Source of the DNA: Cryobacterium breve
GTDB lineage: Bacteria; Actinomycetota; Actinomycetes; Actinomycetales; Microbacteriaceae
Direction of reading: 5' to 3'
Length of the DNA: 64,000 nucleotides
Assembly: GCF_027594785.1 (NCBI RefSeq)
Contig: NZ_CP075584.1
Span: forward strand, 3,895,300-3,959,299
Shown here: one piece after another, positions 10,997-20,064 of the stretch
Numbering within the stretch: position 1 is the stretch's first letter
How the letters are laid out: the number at the start of each line of letters is the position of its first letter
Notes under the pieces: model-generated
What the model saw: only the letters and a program-made list of their open reading frames with translations
Database searches by the model: none
Told to the model about the DNA's origin: nothing
Program-made: the position numbers and the translations under genes

Positions 10997-11649
10997 GCCG
11001 CATCCTGATTGCAGAGGACGAAGCGCGGATCGCGACATTCGTCGACAAGGGGCTGTCGGCGGCCGGGTATGCGACAACGGTCGTGCGCACCGGACCTGAC
11101 GCACTCGACTTCGCCCTCACGGGCGGATTCGACCTGATGGTGCTCGACATCGGCCTGCCGGGAATCGACGGCTACGAGGTGCTCCGCAGACTGCGCGCGG
11201 AGGATTCTGCCCTCCCGGTGATCGTCCTCACGGCGCGGGACTCCGCCGAGGACACGCTGGCGAGCCTTCAGGGCGGTGCCAACGACTACATGGCCAAGCC
11301 GTTCCGGTTCGACGAGCTGCTCGCCCGCGTGCGCCTGCGTCTGGCGGACGCGTCCCGCGTCCTCGAACCCGTCCTGGGCGTTCCCGGGCTGCAGCTCGAC
11401 CTGCGCAGCCGCCGGGCGATCGTCGGTGATCGCCAGGTCGACCTGTCGGCCAGGGAATTCGCTCTCGCCGAAGAATTCCTGCGCAACCCCGACCAGGTGC
11501 TCAGCCGGGAACAGCTGCTCAGCCGGGTGTGGGGCTACGACTTCGATCCCGGTTCGAACGTGGTCGACGTCTACGTCGGTTATCTCCGGGCCAAGTTCGG
11601 AGCCCTGCGCATCGAGACGGTCAGGGGAATGGGCTACCGGCTGCGCTGA
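10993..11649 (+). CDS. OmpR/PhoB-type response regulator
   Basis: 218 aa. The receiver domain has acidic D9/E10, phospho-acceptor D52 in LDIGLPG, T in VLTARD and K in MAKPF. The C-terminal winged helix has LSAREFALAEEFL, SREQLLSRVWGYDF and ETVRGMGYRLR. It is the partner of the upstream kinase (ATGA overlap). The gene that follows, on the opposite strand, encodes an exported Asp/His-rich repeat protein and could be a target, but no operator was recognised. Confidence 0.95.
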   Translation: MSRILIAEDEARIATFVDKGLSAAGYATTVVRTGPDALDFALTGGFDLMVLDIGLPGIDGYEVLRRLRAEDSALPVIVLTARDSAEDTLASLQGGANDYMAKPFRFDELLARVRLRLADASRVLEPVLGVPGLQLDLRSRRAIVGDRQVDLSAREFALAEEFLRNPDQVLSREQLLSRVWGYDFDPGSNVVDVYVGYLRAKFGALRIETVRGMGYRLR

Positions 11650-11721
11650 TCGCGTCGGGCCGGCAGCCCATCGGTCCCATCCCGGTGACGGGTCCGGGCG
11701 GATGTCGGTGTCTGTCGAGCT

Positions 11722-12270
11722 CTAGCCGTTGTTGCCGTGCTCGGTGCTGTCGTGTCCGGAGTTGCCGTGCCCGGAGTTATCCGAGCCGGAGTTGCCTGAG
11801 CCGGACGTGACCGTTCCGTGGTCGTCCGTGCCGTGGTCGTCGCCGACGTCGTGGGTGGCCGGGTTGTCGATGCCGTGGTCGTCGCCGACCTCGTGGGCGG
11901 GTGTTGCCGGCGTGGCGGGCACCGCCGGGGCGGCGGCGTGGTCGTCACCGACGTCGTGGGTGGCCGGGTCGTCGACTCCGTTGTCGTCGGCGAGGGAATC
12001 TGCATCGTGGTCGTCGGTCGTTTCGGCGGGAGCAGTCGGCGTTGGCGTGGCGGGGTCGGTCGCGTGATCGTCGCCGAGTTCGTGGGTGGCCGGGTCGTCT
12101 GTGCCGACGACGGTTCCTGGTGAGGTCGTGCTGGAACTGCTGACCGGCGCCGGGATGTCGTCGCCGTGCCTGCCCGTGTCTGCCTGTGCGGTGGCGATAC
12201 CCGCAGACAGAAGCCCGGCGAGGCCGATGGTGGCGAAAACGAGGGAACTCTTCTTTGTCAGGTGGGCCAT
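11722..12270 (-). CDS. Exported Asp/His-rich repeat protein
   Basis: 182 aa from an ATG preceded by AAAGGA. A clear Sec signal peptide (KKSSLVFATIGLAGLLSAGIATAQA) leads into low-complexity sequence. Its core is a repeated DPATH(D/E)(V/L)GDDH unit, seen at least three times in full plus a HEVGDDHG copy. A Gly-Ser-Asn-His tail with SGHGNSGHDS follows. The regular His and Asp spacing suggests divalent-metal or cation binding outside the membrane, but no characterised family was recognised. It converges on the two-component system. The longer 198-aa frame starting at 12318 lacks a ribosome site and was not chosen. Confidence 0.72.
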   Translation of the reverse strand: MAHLTKKSSLVFATIGLAGLLSAGIATAQADTGRHGDDIPAPVSSSSTTSPGTVVGTDDPATHELGDDHATDPATPTPTAPAETTDDHDADSLADDNGVDDPATHDVGDDHAAAPAVPATPATPAHEVGDDHGIDNPATHDVGDDHGTDDHGTVTSGSGNSGSDNSGHGNSGHDSTEHGNNG

Positions 12271-12395
12271 GAGGTGTCCTTTCGAAGGCGCCGGGACCGG
12301 CGCTACAGCGGATGTCACTGTGTGGTCCCACTCTGCGGTGTTGTTCTAAGCCCGGAAGGAGAGGTCAGTGAGAGCCCTCTTAGTGTTCAAGCGGT

Positions 12396-12803
12396 TCAGT
12401 CCTTGCCGCTGCCACCGCTGCTGCCGCTTCCTCCCGATCGGTTGCCGCCGTGGTCATCCACGACCACGGGGGTCGGGGCCGGCACCAGCTCGGGTGCGGG
12501 CGCGGTGGTCGATGGGGTGGTCCCCGGGGTGGCCGGTGTCGTGGACGGCACCGTGCCGACGGACGGCGCTCCAGTGGGGTCCGCGTTCGGCACTGCGACC
12601 GGAGAGTCGTTCAGGGCGGGTGAGGGGGTTGCGACGGTGACCCCGGGGACGGTGAGGGGCGTCCCTGGCTGGTCCGCGAGCGCGAGCGAGCTCATCATGG
12701 CTGCGACAAGGCCGGCCGTGGCGACGACGGCGATCGCGGCCCCGGCGAAGACGGCACGGGTCCGCGGTCGCCGGCTGTCGGGTGCTGGAATGGGCTCATG
12801 CAT
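12396..12803 (-). CDS. Small membrane-anchored Pro/Thr-rich protein
   Basis: 135 aa starting at an ATG with AGGAG seven bases upstream. A short basic N-terminus precedes one hydrophobic segment (AVFAGAAIAVVATAGLVAAMM). An extracytoplasmic Ser/Pro/Thr-rich region ends in a Gly-Ser tail (NRSGGSGSSGGSGKD). No catalytic motif or known family is visible. Like its downstream neighbour it is a small exported protein with a DDHG motif, and both could belong to one envelope module linked to the two-component system. That link is inference from position only. Confidence 0.6.
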   Translation of the reverse strand: MHEPIPAPDSRRPRTRAVFAGAAIAVVATAGLVAAMMSSLALADQPGTPLTVPGVTVATPSPALNDSPVAVPNADPTGAPSVGTVPSTTPATPGTTPSTTAPAPELVPAPTPVVVDDHGGNRSGGSGSSGGSGKD

Positions 12804-12974
12804 TGGTCTGCTCCTGTTCAGCCGGGGAGGCTCCACAGCCAGTGTGCCGTCATCGGGCGTCGGGGCCGTCATCCGACACTGTCCTGTCCGACACTGTCCT
12901 CGTCGTCGATGAGGCGGACGCGAGACCCCGATGAGAGCTTTCTTAGAAAACCCTGCTCGCCATGAGTCCGGACC

Positions 12975-13000
12975 GTGGTCTTTCACTCAGTGGAAACCAC
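12975..13000. promoter_or_regulatory. Candidate operator upstream of pobA
   Basis: An imperfect 26-bp inverted repeat, GTGGTCTTTCACT then CAGTGGAAACCAC, lies about 65 bp before the pobA start. It contains an inner GTGGAAACCAC palindrome. The location suits a regulator of the aromatic operon such as the IclR protein at 8.6 kb. No experimental motif was matched. Confidence 0.35.
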
Positions 13001-13065
13001 CACCTCGGGCTGCCGCGGACTCCGCAAGATAGTGCGATCACCTGTCATCGTCGCTAGGAGAACCC

Positions 13066-14248
13066 GTGTCCCCAGAAAACACCCGTGTCGCCATCATCGG
13101 CGCAGGCCCCGCCGGTCTTCTCCTCAGCTGGGCGCTGCGGGACGCCGGCATCGACTCGATCGTGGTCGAGAACCGCTCGCAGGACTACGTGCTCGCCCGG
13201 ATCCGGGCCGGTGTCCTCGAGCAGAGCGCCGTCGAAACCCTCACCCGACTGGGGCTCGGCGAGCGCATCAGGACCGAGGGCCTCGAACACGACGGCATCT
13301 ACCTGCAATTCCGGGGCGAGCGCCACCACGTCGACTTCCAGGAGGCTGATCGGCCGCAGCGTCACGGTCTACGGCCAGCAGGAAGTCGTCAAGGACCTCA
13401 TCGCGGCGCACAACGCCGCCGGGTCCACGATCTACTACGAGGCGGCGGATGTCGCGGTGCACGACCTCGAGTCGAGCGCACCCCGGGTGACGTTCGCCCA
13501 CGCGGGGGAGCAGCACACGATCACGGCGGACTTCGTCGTCGGAGCCGACGGCTTCCACGGCGTCTGTCGCGCCAGCATCCCCCGCGAAGCCATCACGCTC
13601 TACGACCGGAGCTACCCGTACGCCTGGCTCGGGATCCTCGCGAACGTGGCTCCGTCGACCGACGAACTCATCTATGCGCTGCACGAAGACGGGTTCGCGA
13701 TGCACTCGATGCGTTCGCCGCACGTCTCCCGGCTCTACCTGCAGGTCGACACCGCAGACTCGCTCGAGCAGTGGCCCGACGAACGGATCTGGGAGAACCT
13801 GCACGCTCGCCTCGGCGTGCCGGGCTGGACCCTCCAGGAGGGCGAGATCACCGACAAGTCGATCACGCCGATGCGCAGCTTCGTGGCCTCCCGTCTCGCG
13901 TACGGGAGCCTCTTCCTCGCGGGGGACGCCGGACACATCGTGCCGCCGACCGGGGCGAAGGGCCTCAACTCCGCCATCGCCGACGTCACCATGCTCGCCG
14001 CGGGCCTCGCTGCTCACTATGCGGACGACGACGCCCTCCTCTCCGGTTACGGGGAGGCGGCGCTCCGCCGCCAGTGGCGCGTACAGCAGTTCTCGCAGTG
14101 GATGACCGACCTGCTGCACCGTAACCGGACCGACCTGCAGACGATGGAGTTCGACTACCAGAGCCAGCTCGGCCGTCTCGATTACGTCACGGGCTCGGCG
14201 CACGCCCAGCGCGAGCTCGCCGAACAGTACTCCGGCCTCCCGTTCTAG
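13066..14248 (+). CDS. pobA: 4-hydroxybenzoate 3-monooxygenase (one frameshift)
   Basis: A flavoprotein aromatic hydroxylase of about 393 aa that converts 4-hydroxybenzoate to protocatechuate with NADPH and O2. The Rossmann FAD motif AIIGAGPAGLLL lies at the N-terminus. RAGVLEQ, RSVTVYGQQEV and the second FAD motif FLAGDAGHIVPPTGAKGLN match p-hydroxybenzoate hydroxylases. It starts at GTG 13066 behind TAGGAG. The frame breaks at 13343-13347: removing one G from AGGCT gives FQELIGRSVTVYG. It is the first gene of the pob-pca operon and feeds PcaHG directly. Confidence 0.93.
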
Positions 14249-14276
14249 CCCCCCACTCCCGAGAGGAATCATCGCC

Positions 14277-15057
14277 ATGACCACCACTGCAGCGTCACAA
14301 CACGAGATCTCCGCGGAGATGCAGGCCATCGAGGCGGATGCCCGTGCCCGCGTCGCGGAGGGCAACGCCCCGGAGCCTGCACCCGCGCCGCGACTACCCG
14401 CCGTATCGCAGCTCGATCCTGCGGCACCCCACCCACGAGCTCGTGCGGGCGGACCCCGAGGAGATCGAACGGCACTCACCCGCCTTCGGGCACAGCGACG
14501 TGAGCCCGCTCGAGAGCGACCTGACCATCCAGCACAACGGCGAACCGCTCGGCGAGCGGATGACGGTGTCCGGGCGGGTGCTCGACGGCGAGGGGCGTCC
14601 GGTGCGGCACCAGCTCGTCGAGGTCTGGCAGGCCAACGCCGGCGGACGCTACGTACACAAGCGCGACCAGCATCCGGCTCCGCTCGACCCCAACTTCACC
14701 GGCGTCGGCCGGGTCATCACCGGGGACAACGGCGAGTACTCGTTCACGACGATCAAGCCAGGCCCGTACCCGTGGCGCAACCACCTGAACGCTTGGCGCC
14801 CGGCGCACATCCACTTCTCCCTCTTCGGCACCGCGTTCACCCAGCGCCTGATCACCCAGATGTATTTCCCGGGCGACCCGCTCTTCGCGCTCGACCCGAT
14901 CTACCAGTCGATCACCGACCCCGCGGCGCGCGCCCGGCTGATCGGCGTGTACGACCACGACCTGAGCGTGCCCGAGTTCTCGCTCGGCTACCGGTGGGAC
15001 ATCGTGCTCACCGGTCCGAAGTCCACCTGGATGGAAAGTGAGGAAGCCCATGACTGA
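14277..15057 (+). CDS. pcaH: Protocatechuate 3,4-dioxygenase beta subunit (one frameshift)
   Basis: An intradiol ring-cleaving dioxygenase subunit carrying the non-haem Fe(III) site. The Tyr in GGRYVHK and the Tyr in GPYPW are 39 residues apart. PAHIHF supplies the two His ligands, with the same spacing as Tyr408/Tyr447/His460/His462 of the Pseudomonas enzyme. The frame breaks at 14374-14378: removing one C from AGCCT gives PELHPRRDYPPYRSS. RBS GAGAGGA lies upstream. Its end overlaps the pcaG start by 8 bp. The reaction opens protocatechuate to 3-carboxy-cis,cis-muconate. Confidence 0.94.
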
Positions 15058-15633
15058 ATCGCCTGCCGCTCGGTACGTGCAGACCCCCGCGCAGACGGTG
15101 GGACCGTTCTACGGGTTCGCGTTGCCGTACGACGGGGGAGCCGAGCTCGTGCCCGGCCACCACCCGCATGCGATCCGGCTGCACGGCACCGTCTTCGACG
15201 GCGCAGGTGACCCCGTGCCCGACGCCATCCTGGAAATCTGGCAGGCCGACGAGACCGGCGCCCTCAGCCGGAACGGGGATCCCTTGCCCGCGACGGTTTC
15301 GGCTTCACGGGTTTCGGCAGGGCCGCCGTGGACTTCGGCGGTCACTACACCTTCACGACGGTCGAGCCCGGACCGGTCGCGGGCGGTGCGCCATACGTGC
15401 TCGTCACCGTGTTCGCCAGGGGGCTCATCCACCACCTCTTCACCCGGGCCTACTTCCCCGGGCATGCGGAGCAGAATGCCGCGGATGCCGTGCTCGCCGC
15501 GGTCCCGGCGGACCGGCGGCACACCCTCGTCTGCGTGCCGGAAGGGACCGGGCCGACGGGCGCGGCCTCGTACCGGTTCGACATCCATCTGCAGGGCGAC
15601 GACGAGACCGTGTTCCTGGATTTCGATGCCTGA
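15050..15633 (+). CDS. pcaG: Protocatechuate 3,4-dioxygenase alpha subunit (one frameshift)
   Basis: About 195 aa. The N-terminus TPAQTVGPFYGFALPY is typical of PcaG. It has the intradiol fold but lacks the full set of iron ligands found in PcaH. A frame change near 15282 (one base missing in GATCCCTT) joins NGDP to LARDGFGFTGFGR, followed by FTTVEPG, TRAYFPG and a FDIHLQGDDETVFLDF ending. The ATG has GAGGA five bases upstream inside pcaH. Its own stop overlaps the first ATG of pcaB by 8 bp, so the beta and alpha subunits and PcaB are translationally linked. Confidence 0.92.
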
Positions 15634-15685
15634 GTCGTCAATGCCTGAGTCGGCGATGCCCGAGTCCGCGATGCCTGAGCTCACC
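15626..15685 (+). repeat. Four tandem 15-bp units, each with an in-frame ATG
   Basis: ATGCCTGAGTCGTCA, ATGCCTGAGTCGGCG, ATGCCCGAGTCCGCG and ATGCCTGAGCTCACC are consecutive 15-bp units at the pcaG/pcaB junction. Each carries a start codon, and the first also carries the pcaG TGA in another frame. Confidence 0.88.
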
Positions 15686-17185
15686 GACGACGCGGGGCTG
15701 CTGGCCCCGCTCGACCACGGCAGCCGGGCCAAGGCGCTCACGAGCGATGCCGCGTGGCTGCAGGCGATGGTCGACGCCGAACTCGCCCTGACCCGGGCGC
15801 TCGTCGACGCCGCGCTCGCCCCCGAGTGGATGCTCGGCGTCTGCGACACCCTCGTCGACGCCGGCGCGCTCGACCTCGGTGCAATCGCCCGGGAGGGGCG
15901 CGACGGCGGCAACCCCGTGATCCCGCTCGTGAAGCACCTCGGCCTCGCCGCGGAACGCGTGCGCGCCGGGGCCTCCGACCACATCCATGTCGGCGCCACG
16001 AGCCAGGACATCCTCGACACGGCGGCGATGCTCGTCGCCGACCGGGTTTGCCGTGAGCTCGCCGACCGGCTCCGGGAATTCGCCGCCGCGCTCGCCGTAC
16101 TCGCGGGGCAGCACCGGGACACGATCATGGCCGGTCGCACCCTCGGCCAGCAGGCGTCGCCCACGAGCTTCGGGCTCGTGGCGGCCGGCTGGCTCGATGC
16201 CGTGCTCACGGCCGCGACCGCCCTCGCCCGGGTGCGCGCCGGGCTGCCCGCGCAGCTCGGCGGCGCCGTCGGCAACCTCGCCGTGCTCACCGCCATCGCG
16301 AACGCCCGCTCCGGGGTCGCCGGGCCGACGGCAGCCACGTCGGGCGCTCCGGCCGTCGACGTCGTCACGGACCGGTTCGCCGCCCGGCTCGGCCTGCGTC
16401 GGCCCCTGCTCAGCTGGCACACCGATCGCCTGCCGGTCGTGGAGCTCGGGTCCGCGCTCGCCGCGGTGACCGGGGTCGCCGGGGCGTTCGCCCTCGACGT
16501 GTCCGTGCTGTCGCGCACCGAGATCGCCGAGGTGAGCGAGCGACTCGGCGCAGGCCAGGGCGGCTCCAGTGCCATGCCGCACAAGCGCAACCCGGTGACG
16601 GCCGTGCTCGTCACCGCCGCAGCGCGCCAGACCCCTGCTCTGCTGGGGTCGCTCTACGGCAGCCTGCTCGCGGAGGACCAGCGCCCGGGCGGCGCCTGGC
16701 ACGCCGAGTGGCAGACCCTGCGTGACCTCGAGCGGCTCGCGGTTTCCGCGGTCAGCGGCGCGGCAGACCTCGCCGGGCGCCTCGACGTCCACCCCGGGCG
16801 GATGCGGGTCAACCTCGATTTCACGGACGGTCTCGTCTTCAGCGAACGCGTGACCACCCTGCTCGCCGAGGCTCTCGGCAAGACGCGGGCCTTCGGGCTC
16901 GTGCAGCGTGCTGCCGCGGAGTCCCACGAGACCCGGCGACCGCTGCGGGTGACGCTGGGCGGACTGCTGGCCGCAGAGGGCGCCGTCGGGGGAATCACCG
17001 ACGCGCTACGGGCCAGGGCCTGGGCCGCGTTCGACGCTGACTCGGGACTCGGCCAGGGGCCGGCCGCGATCGGCCGGGTGCTCGCCCGGTACCGCGCCCA
17101 CCTCGAGGCAGACGCGCCTCGTGAACCGGCGGTGCCTGGAGAACCGGCAGTGCCTGCCCACCGATCACGGAAGGTTGAATCATGA
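15626..17185 (+). CDS. pcaB: 3-carboxy-cis,cis-muconate cycloisomerase
   Basis: A fumarase/argininosuccinate-lyase superfamily enzyme of about 519 aa. It has the signature GSSAMPHKRNP (catalytic Ser loop) and the conserved GATSQDILDTA. It converts 3-carboxymuconate to 4-carboxymuconolactone. The start is unusual: four in-frame ATGs occur every 15 bp (15626, 15641, 15656, 15671), encoding MPES(S/A) repeats before MPELTDD. The family fold begins around AGLLAPLDHGS, so all four are possible starts. The most upstream one overlaps pcaG. The C-terminus has a short tail with EPAVPGEPAVP. It ends in an ATGA overlap with the next gene. Confidence 0.94.
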   Translation: MPESSMPESAMPESAMPELTDDAGLLAPLDHGSRAKALTSDAAWLQAMVDAELALTRALVDAALAPEWMLGVCDTLVDAGALDLGAIAREGRDGGNPVIPLVKHLGLAAERVRAGASDHIHVGATSQDILDTAAMLVADRVCRELADRLREFAAALAVLAGQHRDTIMAGRTLGQQASPTSFGLVAAGWLDAVLTAATALARVRAGLPAQLGGAVGNLAVLTAIANARSGVAGPTAATSGAPAVDVVTDRFAARLGLRRPLLSWHTDRLPVVELGSALAAVTGVAGAFALDVSVLSRTEIAEVSERLGAGQGGSSAMPHKRNPVTAVLVTAAARQTPALLGSLYGSLLAEDQRPGGAWHAEWQTLRDLERLAVSAVSGAADLAGRLDVHPGRMRVNLDFTDGLVFSERVTTLLAEALGKTRAFGLVQRAAAESHETRRPLRVTLGGLLAAEGAVGGITDALRARAWAAFDADSGLGQGPAAIGRVLARYRAHLEADAPREPAVPGEPAVPAHRSRKVES

Positions 17186-18533
17186 CCCAGCCCCTCCTTC
17201 GTGGCACGATTCGCGCTGAGCCTTCCGATGCGCCTGGGCCGACCGGCCGGGCTCCGCTGCTCGTCCTCGGACCCTCCCTCGGCACCACGACGTCGCTCTG
17301 GGATACGGTCGTCGACGTACTCGGCGCCTTCGGCGACCCGCCTCGATCGGACCTGCGGGTGCTCAGCTTCGACCTGCCCGGACACGGGATCAGTCCGGTC
17401 GCACGGGAACCGTTCACGGTCGCCGAACTCGCCGACGCGGTGATCGCCCTCGTCGATTCCGCGACGGCCGCCGCCTTCGGTTCCGGACGCCCCACCGGAG
17501 TCCTTCCACTACGCCGGCATCTCGCTCGGCGGAGCGGTCGGGCTCGAGCTCGGTATCCGCCACCCGGGGCGACTGCTGAGCCTCAGCGTGGTCTGTTCGG
17601 CCGCGCGGATCGGCACTGCGAAGGGCTGGCACGAGCGCGCCGCGCAGATCCGCGCGAGCGGAACGCCCTCGATGGTGATCGGCAGCGCCGAGCGCTGGTT
17701 CGCTCCCGGATTCCTCGAGCGCGATCCCGCGGCGGGCGCCGGTGCGTTGAACCGGCTGCTCGACATCGACGACGAGTCCTACGCGCTCTGTTGCGAGGCG
17801 CTTGCCGGCTTCGACGCGCGCGAGGCGGTTGCCGGCATCGCCGTGCAGACGCTCTGCGTGGCCGGGGAACTCGACCTGGCCACGCCGAGTGCCCTCGTCG
17901 CCGAACTCGCGGCGGCCATTCCCGGCGCCCGGTTCGCCGAGATCGCGGGAGCAGCCCACCTGCCCTCCCTCGAGCGGCCCCGGGACCTCGCCGAGCTGCT
18001 TCGGGAGCAGGCTCGCGGCGACGCCCCCGGGGATACCCCCGGCAACGTCTGCGGAGCAGTCGCACGGAAAGGCCGTGGCCCAGGATCCGTCCGCACGAAC
18101 TGCGGCCGAGGTGTACGCCGCGGGCCTGGCCGTGCGCCGGGCCGTGCTCGGCGACACGCACGTGGACGCCGCGACCGCCGCGATCACCCCGGAGACCGCC
18201 GACTTCCAGGACTTCATCACCCGGTACGCCTGGGGTGAGATCTGGACCAGGCCCGGCCTCGACCGGCGCACCCGCAGCTTCCTCACCCTGGCCTGCCTGA
18301 TCACCGGCGGCCACGAGAACGAGCTCGCGATGCACGTGCGCGCCGCGCTCACCAACGGGCTCAGCCGCGCCGAGATCAGCGAGGCGATGCTGCACACCGC
18401 GATCTACGCCGGTGTGCCTGCCGCGAACTCGGCGCTCTCGATCGCGCGCAGCACGTTCGCCACCCTGGACGCTGAGCAAGCCGTGGCCGCGGAGCCCGGC
18501 ACTGACTCGCCACCGACCCCGACACTTCCCTGA
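17182..18533 (+). CDS. pcaL: 3-oxoadipate enol-lactonase / 4-carboxymuconolactone decarboxylase fusion (two frameshifts)
   Basis: The first part is an alpha/beta hydrolase (PcaD) with a GPSLGTTTSLWD oxyanion region, FDLPGHG, the nucleophile elbow GISLGG and a late HLPSLERP. The second part is an AhpD-like PcaC domain (RTRSFLTLACLITGG, ELAMHVRAALTNG, HTAIYAGVPAAN). Together they turn 4-carboxymuconolactone into 3-oxoadipate, as in the actinobacterial PcaL fusion. One break at about 17500 (extra G in ACCGGAG) restores PTESFHYAG. The other at 18009-18013 (AGGCT to AGCT) gives REQLAATPPG, a linker into the decarboxylase. A GTG at about 18074 could alternatively start a separate pcaC. It starts with an ATGA overlap with pcaB. 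Confidence 0.88.
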
Positions 18534-18554
18534 ACCGGACCGAAGGACTGCTCC

Positions 18555-19385
18555 ATGGATAAGACGTTCACCTCAGCGGCAGCCGCCGTCGCGGACATCC
18601 CAGACGGCGCCTCCCTCGCCGTCGGCGGCTTCGGCCTCGTCGGCGTGCCGATCGTGCTGATCCGTGCCCTGCTCGATCGGGGCACGACCGACCTCCGGGT
18701 CGTCTCCAACAACTGCGGCGTCGACGGCTGGGGACTCGGCGAGCTGCTGAGGGAGGGCAGGATCAGCCGGGTCATCGCGTCATACATCGGCGAGAACAAG
18801 GACTTCGCCCGGCGCTACCTCGGCGGAGAACTCGAGGTCGAGCTCACTCCGCAGGGCACCCTCGCCGAGCGGCTCCGTGCGGGTGGAAGCGGCATTCCGG
18901 CATTTTTCACCGCGAGCGGCGTCGGAACCCTGGTCGCCGACGGCGGCCTGCCCTGGCGTTACGGGCCGGACGGGGAAGTGCTGGTGTCCTCGCCGCCGAA
19001 GGAGACCCGGGTGTTCTCCTCGCTCGGCAAGACGCAGGAATACGTGCTCGAGGAGGCGATCGTCACCGACTTCGCCCTGGTGCGCGCCGCTCGCGGCGAC
19101 CGGCACGGCAACCTGGTCTTCGAGAAGTCGGCCCGCAACTTCAACCCGCCGGCAGCCATGGCCGGCCGGATCACCATCGCCGAGGTCGACGAGCTCGTCG
19201 AACCGGGCGAGATCGACCCGGACGACGTGCACCTCGCCGGCATCTACGTACAACGGATCGTGCAGCTGAACCACGCGGATGCGCATGACCTTCCGATCGA
19301 GAAGGTCACGACCCGGCCGCGGCCGGGAGCCGCCCCCGCCGCAGCGGCCGCGGCATCCGCCCACACCGGCAGAACGGAAGGCTGA
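18555..19385 (+). CDS. pcaI: 3-oxoadipate CoA-transferase subunit A
   Basis: 276 aa, CoA-transferase family I alpha subunit. It has [64 protein letters not shown] and the [13 protein letters not shown] region. With PcaJ it moves CoA from succinyl-CoA to 3-oxoadipate. The ATG follows CGAAGGA. The C-terminus ends in a Pro/Ala-rich tail of about 25 residues. pcaJ follows after 1 bp. Confidence 0.94.
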   Translation: MDKTFTSAAAAVADIPDGASLAVGGFGLVGVPIVLIRALLDRGTTDLRVVSNNCGVDGWGLGELLREGRISRVIASYIGENKDFARRYLGGELEVELTPQGTLAERLRAGGSGIPAFFTASGVGTLVADGGLPWRYGPDGEVLVSSPPKETRVFSSLGKTQEYVLEEAIVTDFALVRAARGDRHGNLVFEKSARNFNPPAAMAGRITIAEVDELVEPGEIDPDDVHLAGIYVQRIVQLNHADAHDLPIEKVTTRPRPGAAPAAAAAASAHTGRTEG

Positions 19386-19386
19386 C

Positions 19387-20064
19387 ATGCCCCTGACCCG
19401 CAACGAGATGGCGGCCCGCGCCGCGCAGGAACTCGCCCCCGACAGCTACGTCAACCTCGGGATCGGCCTGCCGACCCTCATCCCGAACTGCCTGCCCGAG
19501 GGGGTGCACGTCATCCTGCACTCGGAGAACGGGGTGCTCGGCGTCGGTGCGTACCCGTGGGAGGGTGAGGAGGACCCGAAGCTGATCAACGCCGGCAAGG
19601 AGACCATCACCGTCAATCCCGGAGCCGCGTACTTCGACTCCGCGCAGAGCTTCGGCATGATCCGTGCCGGGGTCATCGACGTGGCCGTGCTCGGCGCAAT
19701 GCAGGTCTCGGAGACAGGAGACATCGCAAACTGGGCCGTGCCGGGCAAGATGATCAAGGGAATGGGCGGGGCGATGGACCTGGTGCACGGCGCCGATACG
19801 GTGATCGTCGTGATGGAGCATGTCACGCGTGCAGGCGAGCACAAGATCGTGGCGGAGTGCTCCCTGCCCCTGACCGGCAAGCGCGTGGTCACCCGGATCA
19901 TCACCGACCTCGCGGTGATCGACGTCACCGGGGAGGGGCTCGTGCTACGGGAGATCGCTCCGGGTCTCACCGTCGCGGAGGTCCAGGCCGCGACAGGTGC
20001 GCGGCTCCTCGTGCCCGCGGAACCGGGCGTCATCCGCACCCTGCTGTCGGGGGTCCGCGCATGA
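19387..20064 (+). CDS. pcaJ: 3-oxoadipate CoA-transferase subunit B
   Basis: 225 aa, CoA-transferase beta subunit. The catalytic Glu lies in [23 protein letters not shown] is also typical, as are [19 protein letters not shown] and the [15 protein letters not shown] [16 protein letters not shown]. It forms a heterodimer with PcaI. Its TGA overlaps the pcaF ATG (ATGA), indicating coupled translation. Confidence 0.95.
   Translation: MPLTRNEMAARAAQELAPDSYVNLGIGLPTLIPNCLPEGVHVILHSENGVLGVGAYPWEGEEDPKLINAGKETITVNPGAAYFDSAQSFGMIRAGVIDVAVLGAMQVSETGDIANWAVPGKMIKGMGGAMDLVHGADTVIVVMEHVTRAGEHKIVAECSLPLTGKRVVTRIITDLAVIDVTGEGLVLREIAPGLTVAEVQAATGARLLVPAEPGVIRTLLSGVRA

Noticed and set aside
15038..17185. A 715-aa PcaG-PcaB fusion
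   Set aside because: The first frame only reaches pcaB because a missing base in pcaG bypasses the pcaG stop. The correct pcaG frame ends at 15633, overlapping the first pcaB ATG.
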